From assembly GCA_001804165.1 (NCBI GenBank), contig MHFL01000019.1, positions 276 to 7,213 of the forward strand: 6,938 bases of DNA, in the 5' to 3' direction. Positions within the stretch are counted from its first letter, which is position 1. Every line of letters starts with the position of its first letter. The position numbers and the translations under genes are program-made. Positions 1-5,764 of the stretch are shown here, piece after piece. Under the pieces are notes generated by a model. That model worked only from the letters and a program-made list of their open reading frames with translations, did not search any database and was not told the origin of the DNA. This stretch comes from Omnitrophica bacterium RIFCSPLOWO2_01_FULL_45_10. Its GTDB lineage: Bacteria > Omnitrophota > Gorgyraeia > 2-01-FULL-45-10.

Positions 1-402
1 GTGTTTTGCGGCTACGGTGAGCCGACCCTCCGGCTGGATGTGATTAAAGAGGTCTCTAAGGGATTGAAGAAACGAGGCGCGAAGGTGCGGCTCGTCACAA
101 ACGGCCACGGAGATCTGATAAATTCAAGACCCATCGCGGCCGAACTTAAAGGACTTGTCGATATGGTTTCAGTCAGTCTGAATGTTGATAGAGAAGAGAA
201 ATACAGTGAGATATGCAAGCCGCAATTTGGTCCGGGGACTTACAAGCATGTTTTGGAATTCATAAGGGCTTGCGTTGAGAATGGTATAGAGACGGAGGTT
301 ACGTGCCTTGACCTTGCGGGAGTCGATGCAAAGCGGTGCGAGGACATAGCGAAAAGTTTAGGGGCGCATTTTCGGCTCAGGAAGTTAGGAGTTGTTGGAT
401 GA
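1..402 (+). CDS. Radical SAM protein, TatD-associated type (3' part)
   Basis: The frame is open from the first base and ends at TGA 400-402, giving 133 visible codons. The visible part starts at a GYGEPT motif (residues 4-9), the variant of the radical SAM GGEP motif that contacts S-adenosylmethionine. It continues with VRLVTNGHG (about 29-37) and VSVSLN (about 57-62), which are typical of the radical SAM family found beside TatD nucleases. The CxxxCxxC motif that binds the [4Fe-4S] cluster should lie about 40-50 residues upstream, so the gene is cut by the window edge and the GTG at base 1 is probably an internal valine codon. The substrate of this family is, to my knowledge, not established. 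The stop overlaps the ATG of the next gene (ATGA at 399-402), so the two are probably co-translated. Family assignment is from recalled motif patterns; a tatD gene just upstream would support it. Confidence 0.82.
   Translation: MFCGYGEPTLRLDVIKEVSKGLKKRGAKVRLVTNGHGDLINSRPIAAELKGLVDMVSVSLNVDREEKYSEICKPQFGPGTYKHVLEFIRACVENGIETEVTCLDLAGVDAKRCEDIAKSLGAHFRLRKLGVVG
387..391 (+). promoter_or_regulatory. Shine-Dalgarno site for the CPBP protease gene
   Basis: AGGAG lies seven bases before the ATG at 399. It is the strongest ribosome binding site in the window. It decides the start of the next gene at 399 rather than the longer open frame that begins at ATG 336, deep inside the radical SAM gene. Confidence 0.7.
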
Positions 403-1457
403 CAATAGCAGCCGCATTTTTTAAAAGAGACAGGCTATATCTTTTGCTGATCATTTTCATCTTGGCGGTAAATACCGCTATATTCCTGCCTCTTGAGAAG
501 AAAGGGCAGGGCAAAAAAACAGATGTATCTGAGCGGGTAATCGGGAAAGAAAAGATGGCCGAACAGTTACTGTTAGAGCGCGAAAACGTCGAAGGCATGT
601 TGCATAAGAATAGGCCGCTGGCCATCCTCTTCATGCTCACGTCATTACTTATCTTAGCGATAATTTTTTTGGGCATCCTCGTAGATCTTTTGTTGCTCTC
701 TTTCAAATTGTCCAGGAAGAAAATAGAGATGGCAACCTATAAACCGCATAATATAAGTTGGAATGCCTGGGACGTAGCCAAGGTTGTGATACTTTTTATG
801 TTCTTCGGTTATTGTATAATCGTAATTGAATCGCTTCTTGCCGCCCCTTTTCCCATATTGAAAAATAATAATTTCAGAATGATCCTCAATACGTCGATAC
901 TCGACTTACTTTGCGCGGTATTCATCCTGCAACTCACTGTGGGGCAGTATAAGGAAAAGTTGATTTCGTTAGGTATATCCTTTAAAAATTTTTTCAGGAA
1001 CATTTTTTATGGAATAGTCGGCTACATGGCAATCATCCCGATCCTGGTCGGGCTTTTAATAATAACGGCGATCGTCATAAAGTTGATAAATTATGTTCCT
1101 GAGAGGGAGCCCGTCGTGGAACTTTTTCTGAAAGAGAAGGACTCTGCCTTTCTTATTTATACCTCTATATTCACTTCCATGCTGGGGCCGGTAATAGAGG
1201 AAGTGTTTTTCAGGGGCTTTATGTATAACGCCTTTAAAAAATACATCGGGATATTCTGGGCGGTGCTTCTGACGTCGGCTCTTTTCGCCGGTCTTCATAC
1301 GAATATAGTCGGATTCTTACCCATAATGACATTAGGGATCTTGCTCGCTTATCTTTATGAAAAAACAGGGACGTTGGTCTCGTCTATAACAGTTCATACG
1401 ATACATAATTTAAGCATGGTGTTGTTTGTGTTTCTCATAAGGCAAATAAGATCGTAG
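399..1457 (+). CDS. CPBP family intramembrane metalloprotease
   Basis: A 352-residue polytopic membrane protein. The three conserved CPBP (Abi/Rce1-like) motifs are intact: EEVFFR at 267-272 (EExxxR), FAGLH ending at His300 (FxxxH), and HTIHN at 333-337 (HxxxN-type). In this family these residues form the glutamate/histidine metal-dependent active site within the membrane. Hydrophobic segments are visible at about 13-32, 73-100, 128-150 and 160-180, with several more between 200 and the C-terminus. A charged, presumably soluble region (about 33-72, many Lys/Glu) separates the first two. The N-terminal 150 residues go beyond the usual CPBP core and I do not recognise them. The substrate is unknown; bacterial members are linked to protein maturation, bacteriocin immunity or prenyl-protein processing in other systems. 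The start at ATG 399 overlaps the upstream stop and has a good ribosome binding site. A palindrome follows the stop within six bases. Confidence 0.86.
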   Translation: MTIAAAFFKRDRLYLLLIIFILAVNTAIFLPLEKKGQGKKTDVSERVIGKEKMAEQLLLERENVEGMLHKNRPLAILFMLTSLLILAIIFLGILVDLLLLSFKLSRKKIEMATYKPHNISWNAWDVAKVVILFMFFGYCIIVIESLLAAPFPILKNNNFRMILNTSILDLLCAVFILQLTVGQYKEKLISLGISFKNFFRNIFYGIVGYMAIIPILVGLLIITAIVIKLINYVPEREPVVELFLKEKDSAFLIYTSIFTSMLGPVIEEVFFRGFMYNAFKKYIGIFWAVLLTSALFAGLHTNIVGFLPIMTLGILLAYLYEKTGTLVSSITVHTIHNLSMVLFVFLIRQIRS

Positions 1458-1462
1458 CCCCA

Positions 1463-1492
1463 AAGTAGCCCAGGCTTAAGCCCGGGCTACTT
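1463..1492 (+). repeat. Imperfect 30-base palindrome between genes
   Basis: The arms 1463-1477 and 1478-1492 are complementary except at one position (A1472 opposite C1483). They fold into a 9-pair stem, an A.C mismatch, then a GGC/GCC stem with a TTAA loop. The core reads AGCCCAGGCTTAAGCCCGGGCT. It begins six bases after the CPBP stop codon. No T-run follows on the + strand (TATCGGG), so it is not a convincing intrinsic terminator, although it could slow polymerase or protect the 3' end of the upstream mRNA. The near-perfect symmetry and GC-rich AGCCCGGGCT core look more like a dispersed palindromic repeat than a terminator. On the opposite strand the mismatch becomes a G.U wobble, so that transcript would fold slightly better. 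Confidence 0.65.
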
Positions 1493-1514
1493 ATCGGGTA
1501 GGGTCATAATATCA

Positions 1515-2618
1515 ATGTCTAAAGTTTCGCTTATAAGATGTTCGAGTTACAATGCGGCTGAAGTATTTGAGGCTGTCAAAAAAGCTGTCGATCTCCTCGG
1601 GGGGATAGGTGAGTTCGTCAAGCCGGGAATGAAAGTTTTGCTTAAACCCAACCTCCTCTCTGCGCGGCTGCCGGAGGAAGGAGTTGATACTCACCCGGAA
1701 GTTGTGAGGGCGGTCGCGCGCTTAGTAAAGACGCAAGGCGCAACCCCCATAATCGGAGACTCGCCTGGCGGCTTTGGGAAGAATGTAGACGAAGTCTTTG
1801 AGAAATCAGGCATGAGGAGAATTGCGGAAGAAGAAGGTATCGAACTTGTGAAATTTACGAGTTCACGGTTCGTGGAAGGCATACCCATATCACGTTATGT
1901 CTTCGATTCTGATTGCGTGATATCTATCCCTAAACTGAAAACCCACTCGATCACTGTCTTGACGGCAGGGATAAAGAATATGTACGGAACAGTCGTGGGT
2001 CTCTATAAGGCGGAGTGCCATTCGAGAGCGCCCAAGGAAGATGATTTCGCTAAAGTCATTACTAAGGTCTATTCCATCTCGCGCCCCGCCCTAACTATAT
2101 TAGACGGCATAATAGCGATGGAAGGCGATGGTCCGAGCTCTGGTAATTTAAGGAAGATGGATATGATCATGGCGAGCCATGATGCCGTTTCTATCGATTC
2201 GTGTATCGCGAATTTGATAGGGCTCGAGCCCTCGGATATACGCGTGACGAAAGAGGCGTATGCGATGGGACTGGGTGAAGCGGATTTGACCCGGATAGAG
2301 ATGGTCGGAGACGATCCCGACTCATTTATAGCAAACGACTTCAAGCTTCCGCAGACCACGGCTCTAAAATTAATTCCAAAGGCGATCGCGAACACCGTCG
2401 CTACATTCATTAAATTCAAGCCTTCCATCGACGGTTCGATATGCACACGATGCAACCTTTGCAAGACGACTTGTGTAGTGAACGCCATAGAGATAGAGAA
2501 AGATTTTTGTAAGATAGATTACTCAAGATGCTTGAGATGCATGTGTTGTCATGAGGTTTGTCCTTACAAAGCCATTAGTGTTAAGCGGAATATTTTAACT
2601 AAAATAGTCTGGGGATGA
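1515..2618 (+). CDS. DUF362 protein with C-terminal 2x[4Fe-4S] ferredoxin domain
   Basis: A 367-residue protein. Residues about 1-295 carry the DUF362 hallmarks: KPNLL at 44-48, THPEVV at 59-64, GDSPGG at 81-86 and PKLKTHS at 139-145. The C-terminus is a bacterial-type ferredoxin domain with two CxxCxxCxxxC motifs, at Cys310/313/316/320 and Cys339/342/345/349. The second ends in CP; the first ends in CV. All eight cluster ligands are present, so two [4Fe-4S] clusters are expected and the protein probably takes part in electron transfer in the cytoplasm. No signal peptide or membrane segment is seen. The biochemical role of DUF362 is not firmly established, so I give no gene symbol. A weak purine-rich site (AGGGT, 1500-1504) precedes the ATG with a 10-base spacer. 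The stop is only four bases before mtnA, suggesting co-transcription. Confidence 0.9.
   Translation: MSKVSLIRCSSYNAAEVFEAVKKAVDLLGGIGEFVKPGMKVLLKPNLLSARLPEEGVDTHPEVVRAVARLVKTQGATPIIGDSPGGFGKNVDEVFEKSGMRRIAEEEGIELVKFTSSRFVEGIPISRYVFDSDCVISIPKLKTHSITVLTAGIKNMYGTVVGLYKAECHSRAPKEDDFAKVITKVYSISRPALTILDGIIAMEGDGPSSGNLRKMDMIMASHDAVSIDSCIANLIGLEPSDIRVTKEAYAMGLGEADLTRIEMVGDDPDSFIANDFKLPQTTALKLIPKAIANTVATFIKFKPSIDGSICTRCNLCKTTCVVNAIEIEKDFCKIDYSRCLRCMCCHEVCPYKAISVKRNILTKIVWG
2611..2615 (+). promoter_or_regulatory. Ribosome binding site for mtnA
   Basis: GGGGA lies seven bases before the ATG at 2623 and inside the last codons of the DUF362 gene. This supports the start at 2623 and translation coupled to the upstream gene. 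Confidence 0.5.
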
Positions 2619-2622
2619 CAAG

Positions 2623-3723
2623 ATGCCGGTAGAGACGATAAAATGGGAAAATGGCAAAGTGAAATTGATAGACCAGACGATCTTGCCGCATAAATTTAAA
2701 TATATAATCTGTAAAGATGCCAAGTCGTTATGGCACGCTATAAAAACGCTCAAGGTCAGGGGAGCACCTGCGATAGGAATCGCGGCCGCGTTCGGAGTCA
2801 TTTTGGGCATCAAAGATTCTAAGGCGAAAAGATTTGATCTATTTTTTAAAGAATTAAGAAGGGTCACTAAATATCTCGCCTCAGCAAGGCCGACGGCGAT
2901 AAATCTTTTTTGGGCGCTCGCGCGTATGGAGTGCGTTGCCAAGAATAGCAATAGAAATGAGATAAGCAAGATAAAGAAAATTCTTTTAAAAGAAGCTCTC
3001 AAGATATTGGATGAAGATAAGAAAAGCTGCCGCAGGATGGCTAAGTATGGTTCGGGTCTTGTTAAGGATGGAGATTCGATCTTAACGCATTGCAACGCCG
3101 GCGGACTGGCAACAGCCGATTATGGGACCGCCCTCGGCGTGCTGTTTGAGGCAAGGAAACAGGGTAAGTCGATGCACGTCTACGTTGATGAGACTAGACC
3201 CCTTCTTCAAGGGGCGCGGCTCACAGCGTGGGAATTGATTCATGAGGGCATTGACACAACCTTGATATGCGACAACATGGCGGCGAGTTTAATGGCCAAG
3301 GGAAAGATCGATAAGATATTCGTAGGCGCGGACAGGATAGCGCGTAACGGTGACGCGGCGAATAAGATAGGAACGTATAATCTAGCGATTTTAGCAAGGC
3401 ATCACCACATACCCTTTTATGTCGTTGCGCCTTTATCGAGTTTCGATTTTAGAGTAAAGACCGGCGCCGATATTCCAATAGAGGAACGCGATGGCGATGA
3501 GGTCAGAAAGGTCCTGGGCAGGGTGATGATAGCGCCGCGTAATGTCAAAGTCTATAATCCGGCTTTCGATGTTACTCCGAATAAATATATAACGGCGATT
3601 GTTACGGAGAAAGGTATATTCAAAAGACCGTATTCTAACGCCCTTAGTGTCATTGCGAGGAGCCGTAGGCGACGAAGCAATCTCAAAAGAGAGATTGCTT
3701 CGGCACTTCGTGCCTCGCAATGA
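2623..3723 (+). CDS. mtnA: S-methyl-5-thioribose-1-phosphate isomerase
   Basis: The enzyme converts 5-methylthioribose-1-phosphate to 5-methylthioribulose-1-phosphate, an aldose-ketose isomerisation in methionine salvage. The sequence shows VRGAPAIGIAAAFG near residues 45-58, ARPTAINLFWAL near 88-99, THCNAGG with Cys157, DETRPLLQGARLTAWEL near 189-205, and GADRIARNGDAANKIGT with Asp237. Cys157 and Asp237 correspond to the catalytic pair Cys160/Asp240 described for the Bacillus subtilis enzyme, with identical 80-residue spacing. The late IPIEERD and NPAFDVTP motifs are also present. These features separate it from the related eIF2B subunits and ribose-1,5-bisphosphate isomerases. Native homology ends near residue 342. 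Residues 343-366 are encoded by a palindromic repeat and form a very basic tail (RSRRRRSNLKR), which takes the protein from about 342 to 366 residues. The repeat also supplies the stop codon. No other salvage genes are nearby, so a role in recycling 5'-deoxynucleoside by-products of radical SAM enzymes is possible but inferred. Confidence 0.94.
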   Translation: MPVETIKWENGKVKLIDQTILPHKFKYIICKDAKSLWHAIKTLKVRGAPAIGIAAAFGVILGIKDSKAKRFDLFFKELRRVTKYLASARPTAINLFWALARMECVAKNSNRNEISKIKKILLKEALKILDEDKKSCRRMAKYGSGLVKDGDSILTHCNAGGLATADYGTALGVLFEARKQGKSMHVYVDETRPLLQGARLTAWELIHEGIDTTLICDNMAASLMAKGKIDKIFVGADRIARNGDAANKIGTYNLAILARHHHIPFYVVAPLSSFDFRVKTGADIPIEERDGDEVRKVLGRVMIAPRNVKVYNPAFDVTPNKYITAIVTEKGIFKRPYSNALSVIARSRRRRSNLKREIASALRASQ

Positions 3724-3724
3724 C
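3649..3724 (+). repeat. Palindromic interspersed repeat, copy 1 (mtnA/thiL junction)
   Basis: The outer arms are a perfect 12-base inverted repeat: GTCATTGCGAGG at 3649-3660 and its complement at 3713-3724. Inside is a second perfect 12-base stem, CGAAGCAATCTC at 3673-3684 with its complement at 3691-3702, closed by a six-base loop. The right half holds a further small hairpin, GGCAC-TTC-GTGCC, at 3702-3714, which competes with the ends of both stems. No transposase is encoded, so it resembles a REP- or MITE-like non-autonomous element. It spans the last 24 codons of mtnA. Its right terminus contains CAATGA, giving the mtnA stop (TGA 3721-3723) and an overlapping ATG at 3720 in frame with thiL. 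A diverged second copy lies at 5049-5125 in the same orientation. The motif resembles CATTGCGAGG-type palindromes I recall from several bacterial genomes; I could not check this. Confidence 0.93.
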
Positions 3725-3730
3725 GGTGGA
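3725..3730 (+). promoter_or_regulatory. Candidate ribosome binding site for thiL
   Basis: GGTGGA lies four bases before the ATG at 3735 and directly beyond the end of the palindromic repeat. The spacing is short. It favours 3735 over the repeat-borne ATG at 3720 as the main thiL start, but does not settle the matter. Confidence 0.4.
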
Positions 3731-3734
3731 TGCA

Positions 3735-4646
3735 ATGAAAATAAAAGAGTTAGGCGAGATTGAATTAATTAAGCGCATTGCCAAAAGGGCGCGGTTAGAC
3801 TCCTCTGTCATAAAAGGTATAGGTGATGACGCCGCAGTATTGAGATGGACGAATGGGAAGCGGCTTCTTTTCACCTGTGACATGCTCCTCGAGGACGTCC
3901 ATTTTAAAATGGCTAAAGCGACGCCGTTTCAGATCGGATGGAAGGCCATTGCGCGAAATATGAGCGACATAGCGGCGATGGGAGGGATGCCGAAATATGC
4001 GGTGGTGTCTATAGGGATGAGCCCGGCATTGTCTACGCGTTTTCTGGACGAACTATATAGAGGCATACGTAAATTAGCGGATATGTTTAAAGTTAATATA
4101 GTCGGCGGCGACATGTCGAGATCAAAAAAATTGACTATAGATATTTCTATGATAGGAGAAGCGGAAAAGAGAGATCTGACTTTAAGGAGCGGGGCGATAG
4201 AAGGCGATGTGATTTTAGTTACGGGTTCGATAGGAGGGTCAATAAAAGGAAGGCACCTAAATTTCATTCCGAGATTGAGTGAGGCGCAAAGGCTGGTAAG
4301 AAATTTTAAGATAAATTCAATGATAGACATATCGGACGGACTCGTCCTGGATTTGTGGAGGATATTAAACGCAAGCTGTGTGGGAGGCCGCATATACGAA
4401 AACACGATACCGATTTCAAAGGACGCCTCTTCCGTCGAGAGCGCTATTTACGATGGCGAGGATTACGAACTTCTCTTCACGATGAGCGTAAATGCAGCGC
4501 GGAGATTTTTTAAGACAGCGTTGGAAAGGTTCGAGACGCCTGTAACATTGATAGGCGAAATCATGAATAGGCGATATGGTTATAAATTGATAAAAGGCGA
4601 TGGCAAAGAGAAAATATTAGGACCGAGAGGATTTTTGCAGTTTTGA
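3735..4646 (+). CDS. thiL: Thiamine-monophosphate kinase
   Basis: The enzyme phosphorylates thiamine monophosphate with ATP to make thiamine diphosphate, the last step of cofactor synthesis, in the cytoplasm. This 303-residue protein has the expected ThiL/PurM-like motifs in order: LGEIELI near the N-terminus, GIGDDAAVL (28-36), CDMLLEDVHF (48-57), ARNMSDIAAMGG (73-84), GGDMSRS (124-130), MIGEAE (139-144), MIDISDGL (196-203) and GEDYELLF (241-248). The acidic residues that bind Mg2+ and nucleotide (Asp31/32, Asp49, Asp78, Asp126, Asp201) are all present. The start is placed at 3735 because MKIKELGE matches the usual ThiL N-terminus. The ATG at 3720, inside the repeat, would add five residues (MTVDA) and would overlap the mtnA stop as ATGA. 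The 3' end overlaps the tsaE start by TTGA. No thiamine riboswitch is apparent upstream. Confidence 0.95.
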   Translation: MKIKELGEIELIKRIAKRARLDSSVIKGIGDDAAVLRWTNGKRLLFTCDMLLEDVHFKMAKATPFQIGWKAIARNMSDIAAMGGMPKYAVVSIGMSPALSTRFLDELYRGIRKLADMFKVNIVGGDMSRSKKLTIDISMIGEAEKRDLTLRSGAIEGDVILVTGSIGGSIKGRHLNFIPRLSEAQRLVRNFKINSMIDISDGLVLDLWRILNASCVGGRIYENTIPISKDASSVESAIYDGEDYELLFTMSVNAARRFFKTALERFETPVTLIGEIMNRRYGYKLIKGDGKEKILGPRGFLQF

Positions 4647-5125
4647 TTTCAAATAGCGTTGAAGATACTGTTAGTATTGGCTCAAGAGTCGCAAAGCGGC
4701 TTAAGAGGGGCGATGTAGTGGCTCTTATCGGAGAACTTGGCTCAGGGAAGACCGTCTTCACTAAAGGCATAGCGAAGGGGTTAGGAGTTAAAGACAGCCG
4801 CTACGTCAATAGCCCCAGCTTCGTGATCATAAAGGAGTATAAAGGAAAAATTCCTTTGTATCATTTTGATTTATATCGGCTCGAAAAACCTCATCTCCTT
4901 GACTCCTTGAATTATGAAGAATATTTTTACGGTAACGGCGCAACCGTAATTGAGTGGGCGGATAAGATCCGCGAACTTCTTCCGAAGAGATATCTGGAGG
5001 TGAAGTTATCGGTGATAGGCGAAAATAAGAGGCGGATCAAATTAACTAGTCATTGCGAGGAAGGAGCGAAGCGACTGACGAAGCAATCTAAATCGAGATT
5101 GCTTCGCACTTCGTGCGCGCAATGA
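4643..5125 (+). CDS. tsaE: tRNA t6A biosynthesis ATPase
   Basis: TsaE is the P-loop ATPase that works with TsaB and TsaD to transfer the threonylcarbamoyl group to A37 of ANN-decoding tRNAs. The 160-residue product shows Walker A GELGSGKT at 30-37, NSPSF at 56-60, HFDLYRL at 74-80 and VIEWADK at 102-108, all typical of the family. The start is the TTG at 4643, overlapping the thiL stop as TTGA. This choice gives the usual N-terminal length before Walker A, and AGAGG at 4626-4630 lies upstream at a rather long spacing. Native sequence seems to end near residue 135; residues 136-160 are encoded by a palindromic repeat, in a different frame from the repeat-derived tail of MtnA. The stop TGA 5123-5125 also belongs to the repeat. 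The tail is unlikely to be needed for catalysis because all motifs lie before it. Confidence 0.93.
   Translation: MISNSVEDTVSIGSRVAKRLKRGDVVALIGELGSGKTVFTKGIAKGLGVKDSRYVNSPSFVIIKEYKGKIPLYHFDLYRLEKPHLLDSLNYEEYFYGNGATVIEWADKIRELLPKRYLEVKLSVIGENKRRIKLTSHCEEGAKRLTKQSKSRLLRTSCAQ
5049..5125 (+). repeat. Palindromic interspersed repeat, copy 2 (tsaE/tsaB junction)
   Basis: This is a diverged copy of the element at 3649-3724, in the same orientation. The outer arms pair over seven bases (CATTGCG 5051-5057 with CGCAATG 5118-5124), and the inner stem over 11 bases (CGAAGCAATCT 5079-5089 with 5096-5106). The right half keeps the small hairpin CGCAC-TTC-GTGCG (5105-5117). The blocks GTCATTGCGAGG, GACGAAGCAATCT, GAGATTGCTTCG, GCACTTCGTGC and CGCAATGA are shared with copy 1. 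The left spacer is six bases longer. The element encodes the last 25 residues of TsaE. Its terminus supplies the TGA stop (5123-5125) and the ATG at 5122 that is in frame with tsaB. Confidence 0.92.
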
Positions 5126-5763
5126 AGCAGATGAAACTGCTTGCAATAGATACCTCAACGGATTATCTGAGTATAGCCATCCTCGATGGCGAAGGAACGA
5201 TCGAACGGGTTCACAGAAAAGCCGAGAGGAGCCATTCGAGTTTGTTGATACCTACGATAGATAGACTTCTTAAGAAGGCAAGGCTGAAACTGAAAGATAT
5301 CGATGGATTTTGTATAAGCATAGGCCCGGGATCTTTTACCGGCCTTCGCATAGGCGTTGTTACGCTCAAGGGATTGGCCTACGCATTGAAAAAAAGAATA
5401 GTCGCGGTGCCGACGCTCGACGTAATCGCGCATAATATCAAAAATTTTAATGGGATCATTTGTCCTGTATTGGACGCTAAAAAGGGAAAAGTCTATGCCT
5501 GTCTATATCGGTCCGGCGATGAAGGCATAAAAAGGATATCGAAGTATTTACTGCTTCCGGTAAGCGAATTGTCGGAAAAGTTGAAAGGCATAAAAGAGAA
5601 GATCGTGCTTTTAGGCGATGCGGTGGGAGGGGACTGGCACCCGCGCGCTGAAATCTTAGGGCGGATAGGATTGGAATATTTCAAGAAGAGAAAGTTTACG
5701 GCACCTGAGGATTTAGAGCCGCTTTATTTATATTCGAGAGAGTGCGACGTGACTGGAAGATGA
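5122..5763 (+). CDS. tsaB: tRNA t6A biosynthesis protein TsaB
   Basis: TsaB is the inactive TsaD paralogue that forms the scaffold of the bacterial threonylcarbamoyl-transferase complex for tRNA A37. The 213-residue product begins with the ASKHA-fold strand LLAIDTSTDYLSIAI (6-20) and has the diagnostic SHSSLL (37-42) and GPGSFTGLRIG (68-78) motifs, then TLKGLAYAL (about 80-88). The usual C-terminal half is present but somewhat short and weakly conserved, which is normal for the family. The start is set at ATG 5122, which overlaps the tsaE stop inside the repeat. ATG 5131 (MKLLAIDTS) fits the family N-terminus equally well, and a GTG at 5113 is possible but lies within the repeat hairpin. No strong ribosome binding site is visible, so coupling to tsaE translation is likely. 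tsaD, tsaC and rimI are not in the window. Confidence 0.93.
   Translation: MKQMKLLAIDTSTDYLSIAILDGEGTIERVHRKAERSHSSLLIPTIDRLLKKARLKLKDIDGFCISIGPGSFTGLRIGVVTLKGLAYALKKRIVAVPTLDVIAHNIKNFNGIICPVLDAKKGKVYACLYRSGDEGIKRISKYLLLPVSELSEKLKGIKEKIVLLGDAVGGDWHPRAEILGRIGLEYFKKRKFTAPEDLEPLYLYSRECDVTGR
5755..5760 (+). promoter_or_regulatory. Ribosome binding site for alr
   Basis: GGAAGA ends four bases before the ATG at 5765 and lies in the last codons of tsaB. It supports the start at 5765, one base after the tsaB stop. Confidence 0.4.
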
Positions 5764-5764
5764 G

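Noticed and set aside
336..398. Longer start for the CPBP gene at ATG 336
   Set aside because: It would overlap the radical SAM gene by 67 bases. The added residues are hydrophilic and unlike a CPBP N-terminus, and ATG 399 has a good AGGAG site and an ATGA overlap.
1505..1510. CATAAT as a -10 promoter element before the DUF362 gene
   Set aside because: It lies only four bases before the start codon, has no convincing -35 partner, and would leave almost no leader.
2069..2488. 139-codon open frame on the - strand
   Set aside because: It is antisense to the DUF362 gene, including its cysteine motifs, and no ribosome binding site or family features are seen.
2595..3095. 166-codon open frame on the - strand
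   Set aside because: It lies entirely opposite mtnA, whose family and catalytic residues are certain. The translation shows no recognisable motif.
3946..3953. Possible third copy of the CATTGCG repeat inside thiL
   Set aside because: Only CCATTGCG matches, there is no partner arm, and the bases encode the conserved ThiL stretch KAIARNMSD.
3929..4405. 158-codon open frame on the - strand
   Set aside because: It is a shadow of thiL, covering its conserved motifs in reverse.
4841..4860. Small hairpin AAAGGAA-AAA-TTCCTTT in tsaE
   Set aside because: It is a seven-pair A/T-rich stem within conserved coding sequence, with no T-tract or repeat elsewhere; it is probably chance.
3649..5125. thiL-tsaE as a mobile cassette bounded by the two repeats
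   Set aside because: The repeats are diverged, sit at gene ends rather than bounding a discrete insert, and the enclosed genes are core functions matching their neighbours in style. No recombinase is present.
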